A stretch of DNA of 64,000 nucleotides from Aldehydirespirator sp965221605 (lineage in GTDB: Bacteria > Actinomycetota > Acidimicrobiia > Acidimicrobiales > Aldehydirespiratoraceae): contig CBDCSK010000015.1 in the NCBI GenBank assembly GCA_965221605.1, positions 1 through 64,000 on the forward strand, in the 5' to 3' direction. The translations under genes and the position numbers were made by a program. Each line of letters opens with the position of its first letter. The first letter of the stretch is position 1. Shown one piece after another: positions 42,140 through 51,261 of the stretch. The notes beneath the pieces are model-generated. The model saw only the letters and a list, made by a program, of their open reading frames with translations. It ran no database searches and was not told the origin of the DNA.

Positions 42140-43527
42140 GGCAGACACCCGCGATGAGCATGACCGACGCCGCCCCCACCGAAGCCGCCGGGACTGGCCG
42201 CGCCCCCGCCGGCGAGGCATCCCAGAATGAGGCCCCGGCCAGCACGCCTGGTGGGCCCGCCGCGGGCGCGGAGCGGGTCAGCCTGCGAGAGCCGTCGGCG
42301 GTGCTGCGTATGTCGGAGGCCGAGGCGGCCGAGATCGGGGGAGACCCCGACGACGCCGATGACGACGAGCTGGTGCTGTTGAACATGGGCCCGTCGCATC
42401 CCTCGACCCACGGTGTGCTGCGGTTGATGCTGGAGCTCTCGGGCGAGACGGTGCTGCGCTCCAAGCCGGTGATCGGCTACCTCCACACCGGCATGGAGAA
42501 GACGGGCGAGCAGCTCACCTACCTTCAGGGCGGCACCAACGTGACCCGCATGGACTACGCCTCGCCGCTGTTCAACGAGCTGGCGTTCTGTCTGGCCACG
42601 GAGCGGCTCCTGGGAATCGACGTGCCCGAAAGGGCGACGTGGATCCGGATGCTCATGTGCGAGCTCAACCGGGTCAGTTCCCACCTGTTGTTCATGGCCA
42701 CCAACGGCATGGACCTCGGGGCAGTGTCGATGATGATCTACGGGTGGCGTGAGCGCGAGGAGGTGCTGCGCTTCTTCGAGAAGGTCACCGGTCTGCGGAT
42801 GAACCACAACTACATCCGGCCCGGCGGGGTGGCCGCGGATGTGCCCGCGGACTGGCGCACGGACGTGGCCCGGCTGATCGAGTTGATCGAGCCCCGCCTC
42901 GACGAGTACGACACCCTGCTCACCGGGCAGCCGATCTGGCGCGAGCGGCTCCAGGGAGTGGGTGTGATCAGCGTGGCCGAGGCCCTCGCGCTGGGAGCCA
43001 CCGGGCCGATACTGCGGGGCGCGGGAATGGCCTGGGACCTGCGGCGCGACGAGCCGTACCTGTTCTATGACCAGGTGGACTTCGACGTCATCGTGGGCAC
43101 CCACGGCGACTGCTACGACCGCTACGCCATACGGCTCAACGAGATCCGGGAGTCGCTGCGCATCGTCTCCCAGATCATCGAGGCCATGCCCTCGGGCGAC
43201 TACCGGGTCCAGGACAAGAAGGTCACGCCCCCGCCGCGGTCCCGCATCGACGCCTCGATGGAGGCGCTCATACACCACTTCAAGATCTTCACCGAGGGGT
43301 TCAAGGTGCCCGCCGGGGAGGCCTACGCCTCGGTCGAGTCACCCCGGGGCGAGCTGGGTGTGTACCTGGTGAGCGACGGCACCTCGGTGCCGTACCGGGT
43401 GCACGTACGGGCCCCGAGCTTCGTCAACCTCCAGACCCTTCCGCACCTGATGCAGCACGGCCTGATCGCTGACGGTGTGGCCATCATCTCCTCGGTCGAC
43501 CCGATCATGGGCGAGGTCGACCGGTGA
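42136..43527 (+). CDS. nuoD: NADH-quinone oxidoreductase subunit D
   Basis: A 463-residue protein (449-type core). After a ~70-residue Ala/Glu-rich leader, LLNMGPSHPSTHGVLRLMLELSGE and CELNRVSSHLLFMATNGMDLGA are the quinone-cavity motifs; the C-terminus SSVDPIMGEVDR is classical. GTG 42136 overlaps the nuoC stop; ATG 42154 is possible. The acidic leader is unusual. Confidence 0.96.
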   Translation: MRQTPAMSMTDAAPTEAAGTGRAPAGEASQNEAPASTPGGPAAGAERVSLREPSAVLRMSEAEAAEIGGDPDDADDDELVLLNMGPSHPSTHGVLRLMLELSGETVLRSKPVIGYLHTGMEKTGEQLTYLQGGTNVTRMDYASPLFNELAFCLATERLLGIDVPERATWIRMLMCELNRVSSHLLFMATNGMDLGAVSMMIYGWREREEVLRFFEKVTGLRMNHNYIRPGGVAADVPADWRTDVARLIELIEPRLDEYDTLLTGQPIWRERLQGVGVISVAEALALGATGPILRGAGMAWDLRRDEPYLFYDQVDFDVIVGTHGDCYDRYAIRLNEIRESLRIVSQIIEAMPSGDYRVQDKKVTPPPRSRIDASMEALIHHFKIFTEGFKVPAGEAYASVESPRGELGVYLVSDGTSVPYRVHVRAPSFVNLQTLPHLMQHGLIADGVAIISSVDPIMGEVDR

Positions 43528-43598
43528 GGCCCGTTCGTCCCGGCGACGGCCACCGGCGTTCGCTTGCTCGCACGGGCCTCGCCCTACTCACTCGCAAG
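43526..43598. repeat. Hairpin element between nuoD and nuoE
   Basis: GAGGCCCG (43526-43533) pairs with CGGGCCTC (43573-43580). In an alternative fold CTTGC (43563-43567) pairs with GCAAG (43594-43598) around a GGGC-CTC-GCCC tip. The 19-mer CACGGGCCTCGCCCTACTC (43571-43589) recurs at 45768-45786 with two changes. The two folds are exclusive. Confidence 0.55.
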
Positions 43599-43642
43599 TC
43601 GAGCACCGGCGTCCGCCGCCTGTCCATGCCGGAGGCGGGCCG

Positions 43643-44257
43643 GTGACGCTCAGTCCGGCCAACGAGGCCCACGCTGCCGAGATCATCGGCTGGTTCCCCC
43701 GGCCGCGATCCGCGCTCATCCCGCTGCTGCACCTCGCCCAGGCACAGGACGGTTACCTCACCGACGAGGCCATGCGCCGCATCGGCGAGTTGGTCGGCGC
43801 CACCCCGGCCGAGGTGAAGGGGACGGCCGGCTTCTATGAGATGTTCCGCTTCGAGCCGGTGGGCACCTACCTCGTGAACGTCTGCACCAACATCTCCTGC
43901 TTGCTGTGGGGCGGCGAGGAGCTGCTGGAGCACGCCTGCGAGTCGCTGGACGTGGAGGTGGGCGGCACCACCGAAGACGGCATGTTCACCGTCGAGGAGG
44001 CCGAGTGCATCGCGGCCTGCACCGAGGCCCCGTGCCTGCAGGTCAACTACCGCTATCGCGGTCGGGTTACCCCGGCCGACTTCGACGGTCTGATCGAGGA
44101 CCTGCGCGCCGGCCGGACCGGCATCGCCGGCCACGGTGTTCTGGCCCGGGTGCGGCAGTCGATACCTCCTGAGCGCCTGGCCGGGGTGGTCCCGCCCGAG
44201 CAAGCCCGCGAGGCCCCCGTCTGGTTGGGTCGCAACGAAGCCGGGGTGACCGGCTGA
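43643..44257 (+). CDS. nuoE: NADH-quinone oxidoreductase subunit E ([2Fe-2S])
   Basis: A 204-residue protein. Four Cys bind the N1a cluster: CTNISC and later CIAACTEAPC. GATPAEVKGTAGFYEMFRFEPVG is the thioredoxin-like start. GTG 43643 follows GGAGG by 7 nt. Its ~50-residue tail (ARVRQSIPPERLAGVVPPE) is extra. The stop overlaps nuoF. Confidence 0.95.
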   Translation: MTLSPANEAHAAEIIGWFPRPRSALIPLLHLAQAQDGYLTDEAMRRIGELVGATPAEVKGTAGFYEMFRFEPVGTYLVNVCTNISCLLWGGEELLEHACESLDVEVGGTTEDGMFTVEEAECIAACTEAPCLQVNYRYRGRVTPADFDGLIEDLRAGRTGIAGHGVLARVRQSIPPERLAGVVPPEQAREAPVWLGRNEAGVTG

Positions 44258-45714
44258 TGGGCACGTCGTCGCTTGCCGGCGGCCAGGCCGCGCCCCTGCC
44301 GGGCCGGTCGCCTGCCGACGGCCACCTCCCGCACGCAGCGGGCTACGTGCTCAACGACGGCCCGAAGCTCATCACGAGCCGGTTCGTTCACGAAGACTCC
44401 TTCACCCTGGCCCGCTACGAGGCCACCGGGGGCTACGACGGGCTGCAGGCTGCGCTGGAGATGACGCCGGCCGCGGTACACGACGAGGTGCGGGCCGCGA
44501 CGCTGCTGGGCAGGGGAGGCGCCGGGTTTCCCGCCGGCGTCAAGTGGGGCTTCCTTCCCCCGGGCAAGCACCCGTACTACCTGGTCGTGAACGGCGACGA
44601 GAGCGAGCCCGGGACCTACAAGGACCGCTTGCTCATGGAGCGAGACCCCCACCAGCTGATCGAGGGCTGCCTCATCGCCTGCTACGCGCTGGGGCTGCGG
44701 CAGTGCTTTCTGTACGTGCGGGGCGAGATGGCCCTGGCCCAGGAGCGCATCGCGGCCGCTCTCAACGAGGCCTACGAGGCCGGCTACGTGGGCCGTGAGA
44801 TCTGCGGCAGCGACTTCTCGGTCGACATCGTGATGGCGTGGGGCGCAGGCGCCTACATCGTGGGCGAGGAGACCGCGTTGATCGAGAGCCTCGAGGGCCG
44901 CAGGGGCATGCCCCGCCTCAAGCCGCCCTACTTCCCGGCCGCGGTCGGTCTCTACGGGCAGCCGACCATCGTCAACAACGTGGAGACGCTCTCCAACCTG
45001 CCCTGGCTGATGGTCAACGGCTCCGACGCCTACAAGGGTTACGGCTCGGAGTCGTCGCCGGGCACGCGGATGTTTGCCGTGTCGGGTCACCTTCGCCGTC
45101 CCGGCGTGTACGAGGTCGAGCACGGAGTGACCACCTTCCGCGAGCTGATCTACGGCGACAACTTCTGCCGGGGCATCCGCGACGGCCACCAACTGAAGAT
45201 GTTCATCCCCGGCGGAGGTTCGGCTCCCTGGTTCTTCGAAGACCATCTGGACCTGCCGCTGGAGGCCCGCCCCGTCGGTGCGGCCGGGTCGATGCTGGGA
45301 TCGGGCGCCATCGTGATCATGGACGACAGCACGGACGCGGTGAGGGCCGCGTGGCGGGTCGTGAAGTTCTTCGCCCGCGAGTCGTGCGGAAAGTGCACCC
45401 CGTGCCGGGAGGGAACAACCTGGCTGGAGCAGATCCTGCGTCGCATCCTCGACGGGGACGGGCGGCCGTCCGACATCGACCTGCTGCTCGACATCGGCGA
45501 CAACATCAGCCCCGGCCCCTACCCGGTCGCCGCCCACGACGGCACCGACGCGGTGCCGTTCCCGCCCCGCCAGACCACCATCTGCCCGCTCGGGCCGTCG
45601 GCAGTCGCGCCGGTGGTGTCCACCATCAGCCGCTTCCGCCACGAGTACGAGTCCAAGATCACCCGCCGAGACCCGATCCCCATAGAGGTAGTCCCCGTAG
45701 GAGCGAGCCAGTGA
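44257..45714 (+). CDS. nuoF: NADH-quinone oxidoreductase subunit F (NADH/FMN site)
   Basis: A 485-residue protein. GRGGAGFPAGVKWGF (NADH), NGDESEPGTYKDR (FMN), SCGKCTPCREGT plus the later TICPLG Cys (N3 [4Fe-4S] cluster) are all present. It takes hydride from NADH. The ATG overlaps the nuoE stop. It is followed by a ~140-bp gap with nested inverted repeats, the longest gap inside the nuo block. Confidence 0.96.
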   Translation: MGTSSLAGGQAAPLPGRSPADGHLPHAAGYVLNDGPKLITSRFVHEDSFTLARYEATGGYDGLQAALEMTPAAVHDEVRAATLLGRGGAGFPAGVKWGFLPPGKHPYYLVVNGDESEPGTYKDRLLMERDPHQLIEGCLIACYALGLRQCFLYVRGEMALAQERIAAALNEAYEAGYVGREICGSDFSVDIVMAWGAGAYIVGEETALIESLEGRRGMPRLKPPYFPAAVGLYGQPTIVNNVETLSNLPWLMVNGSDAYKGYGSESSPGTRMFAVSGHLRRPGVYEVEHGVTTFRELIYGDNFCRGIRDGHQLKMFIPGGGSAPWFFEDHLDLPLEARPVGAAGSMLGSGAIVIMDDSTDAVRAAWRVVKFFARESCGKCTPCREGTTWLEQILRRILDGDGRPSDIDLLLDIGDNISPGPYPVAAHDGTDAVPFPPRQTTICPLGPSAVAPVVSTISRFRHEYESKITRRDPIPIEVVPVGASQ

Positions 45715-45730
45715 CCGGCGGGCGGCCGCC

Positions 45731-45820
45731 GGTCGGGGGGTCCTGTCGTCGAGCTCGGCCCGACCGACACGGGCTTCGCCCTATTCGTCGGTCGTCCCGA
45801 CTCGCCGCCACCCCCCGACC
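45731..45820. repeat. Nested inverted repeat between nuoF and nuoG
   Basis: GGTCGGGGGGT (45731-45741) pairs with ACCCCCCGACC (45810-45820), CGACCGAC (45761-45768) with GTCGGTCG (45787-45794), and GGGC (45771-45774) with GCCC (45778-45781). The tip sequence CACGGGCTTCGCCCTATTC recurs in the nuoD-nuoE gap. It could form a long hairpin in RNA. Confidence 0.75.
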
Positions 45821-45853
45821 TCACCGGTCGCACAGGACCTTGGGGGCCGCGTC

Positions 45854-48436
45854 GTGACCGCGACAGAGCCACAGGCGACGGTAGAGATCACCGTCGACGG
45901 CGCCGCAGTAGAGGCCCGTCCGGGAGAGATGCTGATAGCGGCCTGCGAGCGCGCCGGAAACTACATACCGAGGTTCTGTTACCACTCCCGCATGAGCCCA
46001 GTCGGCATGTGCCGCATGTGCCTGGTGGAGGTGGACACCGGGCGGGGCTTCGCGCTGCAACCTTCGTGCATGGTGCCGGTGAGCGAGGGCATGAAGGTGT
46101 CCACCACCTCCGAGGCGTCCAAGAAGGCCCAGGACGGCGTGCTGGAGTTCCTGCTCATCAACCACCCGCTCGACTGCCCGGTGTGCGACAAGGGCGGGGA
46201 ATGCCCGTTGCAGGATCAGACCATGGCCTACGGCCCCGGCGAGACCCGCTTCGTGGAGGAGAAGCGCCACTTCCCGAAGCCCATCGCCATCAGCGAGACC
46301 GTCTTCCTCGACCGGGAGCGCTGCATCCTCTGCGACCGCTGTACCCGATTCGCCGACGAGGTGGCCGGCGACGCGCTGATCCACTTCATGGGCCGCGGCA
46401 ACCACACCGAGGTCAACACATTCACCGGCGAGCCGTTCGCGTCCTACTTCTCGGGAAACACCGTGCAGATATGTCCGGTGGGCGCCCTGACCGCGGCGCC
46501 CTACCGCTTCAAGGCCCGTCCCTGGGACCTGACCGAGGCGCTGTCCACCGCCTGGGTGGACAGCCTGGGGTCGAGGGTGGCCGTTCAGGCGTCCCGCAAC
46601 CGGGTCCTGCGGGTGCTGGGAGCCGACGCCGATGCCGTCAACTGGGGCTGGCTGTCGGACAAGGAGCGATTCGGCTTCGAGGCCCTCAACAGCACCGAGC
46701 GCCTGTCCGCCCCGTTGATCAGGGACGCGGTCGGCGGCGACAGCCGCGAGTTCCGCCAGGCCGGTTGGGGTGAGGCTCTCGAAGCGGTGACGGACGCCCT
46801 TAACGCCACCTCGCCCGAGCGGGTCGCAGTGCTGGGCGGGGCCAGGCTGACCAACGAGGCGCAGTACATGTGGGCCAAGCTGGCCAAGGGCGTCGTCGGC
46901 ACCGACAACGTCGACTCCCAGCTCGGCGACGGTCTGGACCCCCATCTCGTTCTCGGCCTGCCGAGGGCCACGATCGACGACGCCTGCCGGCCCGGGGGCA
47001 CGGTCCTGCTGGTCGGCCCCGACCCCAAGGAGGAATTGCCGACGCTGTACCTGCGGCTGCGCCACGCCATCGTCAACGACGGCGTGAAGCTGATCGAGGT
47101 CACCCCTCATGCCACCGGCCTGTCGCACCTGGCCGAGCACTCCTTGCGGCCCAGCCCCGGCACGACCGCCCGCCTGGTAGCCGAACTGGTGGATGGGGCG
47201 GTCGCGCCCGGTCCGTCCGAGGACGGCTCCGAGCTCGAAGTAGCGGCCCGCTGCCTGCGGGAGGCCGGCGACGGGGTGGTCGTGGTGCTGGGCCGCATGT
47301 CACTGTCCGAGCCGGCCGACATCGGTGACGCCGCGGCCCGGGAGCTGTCGAGGCTCCCGTCGGCGCGCTTCCTGCCCGCACTGCGCAGAGGCAACTTGAT
47401 GGGGGCGCTCGAAGCCGGTCTGGCTCCGGGACTGGTTCCGGGCCGCATGCAGTTGGAGGATGTCGGCGACGGCGCGCCGGTGGTTGAGTCCTGGCCCCGG
47501 CTGCCTGCCTCGCTGGGACTGGACGCGACCAGCGTGCTCAGGGCAGCCGCCCGGGGGGATATCGACGTGCTCGTGCTGCTGGGCGCCGATCCGCTCAACG
47601 ATTTCGTCGACCGCGACCTCGCCTATCGCGGCCTTAGAGGCGCCCAGGTTGTGGTGGCCGTCGATCTGTTCGTCAACGACTCGGCCTCGCTCGCCGCCCG
47701 CGTCGTTCTGGCGGCCGCGGGCCCCACCGAGTGCGACGGCACCTTCACCAACCTCGAGGGCCGGGTCAGCATCATGAGCCGCAAGGTGACGCCGCCGGGA
47801 ACGGCGCGCGCCGACTGGATGATCGCCGCCGACCTGTCCGAGCGGCTGGAACCAGGCTCGACCACCGGCCTAGAGAACCCCGAAACGATCCGAGCCGAAC
47901 TAGCCCAGATATCCGAGCCCCACGCGCCGATCACCGAAGAGGCTCTAGCCCAGAACCCCATGGAGGGCGTTCTCCTGGCCGATACCGGCGCGACCGGAGA
48001 GGCCGGGGGGTGGCACGGGGGCAAGGAATGGCGCCGCTTGCGGCGCCAGGCCGCGCCCGTGACAGGACCCGCCGGCCGGGCAGACTCACCTGCGGACGAA
48101 CCAGCCGAGGACGTACCGCAGGACGGCTTCCTGCTGGTCGCGACCCGCACCATGTACGACGACAGCATGATGCTGCGCCATTGCGGATCGAGCCGGGGCC
48201 TCGCCCGGGCCGCCACCGCCCGCATCAATCCGGCCGACACGGACCGCATCGACATCGAGGTCGGCACGGCCGTGCGAGTCGTCTCAGACTTCGGCCACAT
48301 CGAGGCCACCCTGACCAGCGACGGCGGCGTGCCGGCCGGCTCGTTGCGGGTGGACTGGCTGGCGCCGGGCGCGCCCGCCAACGCGCTCATCGCCGCGGGC
48401 ACCGACGTCACCGTGGTCAGCGTGGAGGCCCGATGA
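45854..48436 (+). CDS. nuoG: NADH-quinone oxidoreductase subunit G
   Basis: An 860-residue protein. The N-terminus holds the [2Fe-2S] region (IPRFCYHSRMSPVGMCRMCLVEV), the His-Cys ligated cluster (DCPVCDKGGECPLQDQTM) and the 2[4Fe-4S] region (DRERCILCDRCTRFADEV, QICPVGALT); the rest is molybdopterin oxidoreductase-like without a visible catalytic Cys. It shuttles electrons from NuoF to NuoI. GTG 45854 has a weak upstream signal. Confidence 0.95.
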   Translation: MTATEPQATVEITVDGAAVEARPGEMLIAACERAGNYIPRFCYHSRMSPVGMCRMCLVEVDTGRGFALQPSCMVPVSEGMKVSTTSEASKKAQDGVLEFLLINHPLDCPVCDKGGECPLQDQTMAYGPGETRFVEEKRHFPKPIAISETVFLDRERCILCDRCTRFADEVAGDALIHFMGRGNHTEVNTFTGEPFASYFSGNTVQICPVGALTAAPYRFKARPWDLTEALSTAWVDSLGSRVAVQASRNRVLRVLGADADAVNWGWLSDKERFGFEALNSTERLSAPLIRDAVGGDSREFRQAGWGEALEAVTDALNATSPERVAVLGGARLTNEAQYMWAKLAKGVVGTDNVDSQLGDGLDPHLVLGLPRATIDDACRPGGTVLLVGPDPKEELPTLYLRLRHAIVNDGVKLIEVTPHATGLSHLAEHSLRPSPGTTARLVAELVDGAVAPGPSEDGSELEVAARCLREAGDGVVVVLGRMSLSEPADIGDAAARELSRLPSARFLPALRRGNLMGALEAGLAPGLVPGRMQLEDVGDGAPVVESWPRLPASLGLDATSVLRAAARGDIDVLVLLGADPLNDFVDRDLAYRGLRGAQVVVAVDLFVNDSASLAARVVLAAAGPTECDGTFTNLEGRVSIMSRKVTPPGTARADWMIAADLSERLEPGSTTGLENPETIRAELAQISEPHAPITEEALAQNPMEGVLLADTGATGEAGGWHGGKEWRRLRRQAAPVTGPAGRADSPADEPAEDVPQDGFLLVATRTMYDDSMMLRHCGSSRGLARAATARINPADTDRIDIEVGTAVRVVSDFGHIEATLTSDGGVPAGSLRVDWLAPGAPANALIAAGTDVTVVSVEAR

Positions 48437-48464
48437 TGCGTTCGAGCCGGGCGGGCGGAGTCCG

Positions 48465-49751
48465 ATGACCGGCCACTTCGTGCTGGCCGCCGATCCCATG
48501 CTGGCCGGCGACATCGGGCTGGTGGAGGTCCTGCTGACCCTAGCCAAGGCGGTGGTCGCCTTCGCGTTCCTGCTCGTGGCCGTGATGCTGATGATCTGGT
48601 TCGAGCGCAAGCTCCTGGGAGGGATGCACCAGCGCTTCGGACCCACCATCGCAGGACCCTTCGGCGTTCTCCAGACCCTGGCCGACGGCACCAAGCTCTT
48701 CTTCAAGGAGGACCTGGTTCCGGATCGATCGGACCGGTTCGTGTTCAAGCTGGCGCCCTACCTGTCGCTCATCCCGGCGTTCCTGGCCTTCGCCATCGTC
48801 CCGCTCGGCGGGGACTTCAACAGCCGGGCCGGCGAGGTCGAGTGGTGGGGTCGCATCACCTACCTCCAGGTGGCCGACCCGCCGGTGGGCATCCTGCTGT
48901 TCCTGGCCATGAGCTCGGTGGCCGTCTACGGAGTGATGCTGGCCGGCTGGTCGTCGGGGTCGAAGTACCCGCTGCTGGGGTCGGTGCGGGCCTCGGCCCA
49001 GATGGTGAGCTACGAGGCGGCGTTGGGCCTGGCCGTGGCGTCCATCGTGCTGGTCACCGGAGGCCTGTCCACCCACGACATGGTGGCGGCGCAGGCGGCC
49101 GAGGGCTACTTCGGCGTCGTCCCGCGCTGGAACATCATCGTCACCGGCCTGGTGCCGTTCATCGTGTTCGCCATCGCGGGCACCGCCGAGCTCAACCGGC
49201 CCCCGTTCGACTTGGTGGAGGCCGAGCAGGAACTCGTAGGCGGATTCCACACCGAGTACTCGTCGATCCGCTTCGCGCTGTTCTTCCTGGCCGAGTTCAT
49301 GAACACCATCACGATGTCGGCCATCATCGTCACGTTGTTCCTGGGCGGCCCCTCCGGCCCCGCGCTCGTCAACGAGATCGGCGGGTTACCCGTCGCCTGG
49401 GCCTGGGGCGTGGTCTGGTTCTTCCTGAAGCTGTTCGTGCTGCTGTTCTGCTTCGTGTGGATGCGGGCCACGCTGCCCCGGTTCCGCTACGACCAGTTGA
49501 TGAACCTCGGCTGGAAGCTGCTCATCCCGGTGGCTCTGGGCTGGTTCCTGTTCCTGGCGGCCCTGGAGGTGGGCCGCGACCGCGGCTGGAACACGGTGGC
49601 GGTGACCGCGGTGACTCTGGTGGCGTTCGGGCTGGCCGGCGTGCTGTTGGCCCAGGCGGTGCGGAGAGGGCGACGCCGCGGGGACCATTCCGGCGGGGGC
49701 AACGGCGAGCCCGCCGCCCAAGCAGACGAGCCGGCAGGGAAGAAGGCCTGA
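48465..49751 (+). CDS. nuoH: NADH-quinone oxidoreductase subunit H
   Basis: A 428-residue protein with about nine helices. WFERKLLGGMHQRFGPTIAGPFGVLQTLADGTKLFFKEDLVP and ELNRPPFDLVEAEQELVGGFHTEYSSIRFALFFLAEF are NuoH motifs around the quinone channel. The hydrophilic tail (RRGRRRGDHSGGGNGEPAAQ) is unusual. Its stop is 1 bp from nuoI. Confidence 0.97.
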   Translation: MTGHFVLAADPMLAGDIGLVEVLLTLAKAVVAFAFLLVAVMLMIWFERKLLGGMHQRFGPTIAGPFGVLQTLADGTKLFFKEDLVPDRSDRFVFKLAPYLSLIPAFLAFAIVPLGGDFNSRAGEVEWWGRITYLQVADPPVGILLFLAMSSVAVYGVMLAGWSSGSKYPLLGSVRASAQMVSYEAALGLAVASIVLVTGGLSTHDMVAAQAAEGYFGVVPRWNIIVTGLVPFIVFAIAGTAELNRPPFDLVEAEQELVGGFHTEYSSIRFALFFLAEFMNTITMSAIIVTLFLGGPSGPALVNEIGGLPVAWAWGVVWFFLKLFVLLFCFVWMRATLPRFRYDQLMNLGWKLLIPVALGWFLFLAALEVGRDRGWNTVAVTAVTLVAFGLAGVLLAQAVRRGRRRGDHSGGGNGEPAAQADEPAGKKA

Positions 49752-49752
49752 C

Positions 49753-50376
49753 ATGGGATACTTGCACGGCTTCGCGGTGACGCTCCGCCAGCTCTTCCTG
49801 CCCCGGGTCACCACCGACTACCGGGGCGGCTTCGACGACTCGCCCTCCGACGTCAAGCGGGACAAGCCCGAGCGCCTGCACGGGCGCCATGTGCTCAACC
49901 GCTACGGCGACGGCATGGAGAAGTGCATCGGCTGCGAGCTGTGCGCCGGGGTGTGCCCGGCCAAGTGCATCTACGTGCGGGGCGCCGACAACGATCCGGA
50001 CGACCCCGTCGCGCCGGGCGAGCGCTACGGCTACGTGTACGAGATCAACTACCTGCGGTGCATCCACTGCGACCTGTGCGTGGAGGCCTGCCCCACCCAG
50101 GCGATCACCGAGTCGAAGCTGTTCGAGTTCTCGTTCACCAACCGTGACGACGCCGTCTACACCAAGGACGAGCTGCTGGTGGACGACGACGGCCGGCCCC
50201 GGCAGATGCCCTGGGAGGACTGGCGAGAGGGCGACGACGCCCTCACCTCGGGATGGATGCGGGCAACGTCGCCTTCGGGGGACAGCCGCTACGTCGGGGA
50301 GGTGGCCTGGTCGGGCGAGCTCGGCTACGGAGTTCGGGATCCTGAGCCGGCCGATGAAGGGCCGGGCGATGGCTGA
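49753..50376 (+). CDS. nuoI: NADH-quinone oxidoreductase subunit I (2[4Fe-4S])
   Basis: A 207-residue protein with two CxxCxxCxxxCP sites: CIGCELCAGVCPAKC and CIHCDLCVEACPTQA. It carries N6a/N6b. The last ~60 residues after PTQAITESKLFEFS are long and acidic, as in actinobacteria. Its last 8 bases overlap nuoJ. ATG 49753. Confidence 0.97.
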   Translation: MGYLHGFAVTLRQLFLPRVTTDYRGGFDDSPSDVKRDKPERLHGRHVLNRYGDGMEKCIGCELCAGVCPAKCIYVRGADNDPDDPVAPGERYGYVYEINYLRCIHCDLCVEACPTQAITESKLFEFSFTNRDDAVYTKDELLVDDDGRPRQMPWEDWREGDDALTSGWMRATSPSGDSRYVGEVAWSGELGYGVRDPEPADEGPGDG

Positions 50377-50929
50377 GGCGGTGTTCGCGGTGGCCGCGGT
50401 GCTGATGCTGGCCGGTGCCGTTGGCGTGGTGGCTAGCCGCAACCCGGTCCATGCTGCGCTGTTCCTGGTCCAGACCCTGGTCGGCGTGGCCCTCCTGTTC
50501 ATCCTGAACGACGCTCACTTCCTCGCCGCGGTGCAGGTGGTGGTCTATGCCGGGGCCATCGTGATCCTCTTCCTGTTCGTGATCATGCTGCTGGGCGTCG
50601 ACAAGGCCGAGGAGCTGCGGGTCGAGCCGATCTTCGGGCAACGGCCGCTGGCGGCTGTCATCGGCGCGGCTCTGGCCGCGGTGCTGGGCACGGTGATCTT
50701 CAGCACCGCCGACGTGCTCAGCGGCATCCGGCGGAGCGGCGGCGAGCGGGCTCTCGACGGCGAGGCCACCGACATCGAGCGGATGGGCCGGGTGCTGTTC
50801 GGCGAGTTCGCGTTCGCGGTGGAGATCACCGCGGCGCTGCTGACCATCGCGGTGGTCGGAGCGGTGGTGCTGACCCGCCGGGCCGCCCGATCCGACGGCG
50901 CTGCACCGGCCGAGTCCGGTGGCGGGTGA
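50369..50929 (+). CDS. nuoJ: NADH-quinone oxidoreductase subunit J
   Basis: A 186-residue protein with five helices: AVFAVAAVLMLAGAVGVVASRNPVHAALFLVQTLVGVALLFILNDAHFLAAVQVVVYAGAIVILFLFVIMLLG is the classical region. ATG 50369 was chosen over 50354 because homology starts at MAEAVFAV. It is a membrane subunit near the quinone-coupling region. Confidence 0.94.
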   Translation: MAEAVFAVAAVLMLAGAVGVVASRNPVHAALFLVQTLVGVALLFILNDAHFLAAVQVVVYAGAIVILFLFVIMLLGVDKAEELRVEPIFGQRPLAAVIGAALAAVLGTVIFSTADVLSGIRRSGGERALDGEATDIERMGRVLFGEFAFAVEITAALLTIAVVGAVVLTRRAARSDGAAPAESGGG

Positions 50930-50945
50930 CGGGGTCGAGCCAGTG

Positions 50946-51260
50946 ATGGACCTGAGCGGACTGACCACCGGCTGGTACCTGGCCCTGGCGGCCGCGCTGT
51001 TCATCATCGGGGCCGTCGGGCTGCTGGTGCGCCGCAACCCGCTGGTGATGTTCATGTGCGTCGAGCTGATGCTCAACGCGGTCAACGTGACCTTCGTGGC
51101 CCTGGGAGCGGGCCTCAACGATGTGGGCGGGCAGGTCGCGGTGTTCTTCGTGCTGGTGGTGGCGGCCACCGAAGTGGTGATCGGTCTCGCCCTGGTAGTG
51201 GCCATCAACCGTCGGCGCTCGGGGGCGACCGCCGACGATGTGTCGATGCTGAAGGGCTGA
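50946..51260 (+). CDS. nuoK: NADH-quinone oxidoreductase subunit K
   Basis: A 104-residue protein with three helices and the conserved MFMCVELMLNAVNVTFVAL and ATEVVIGLALVVAINR motifs (membrane Glu residues used in proton transfer). ATG 50946 gives normal family length; GTG 50919 would add nine residues overlapping nuoJ. Confidence 0.94.
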   Translation: MDLSGLTTGWYLALAAALFIIGAVGLLVRRNPLVMFMCVELMLNAVNVTFVALGAGLNDVGGQVAVFFVLVVAATEVVIGLALVVAINRRRSGATADDVSMLKG

Positions 51261-51261
51261 G

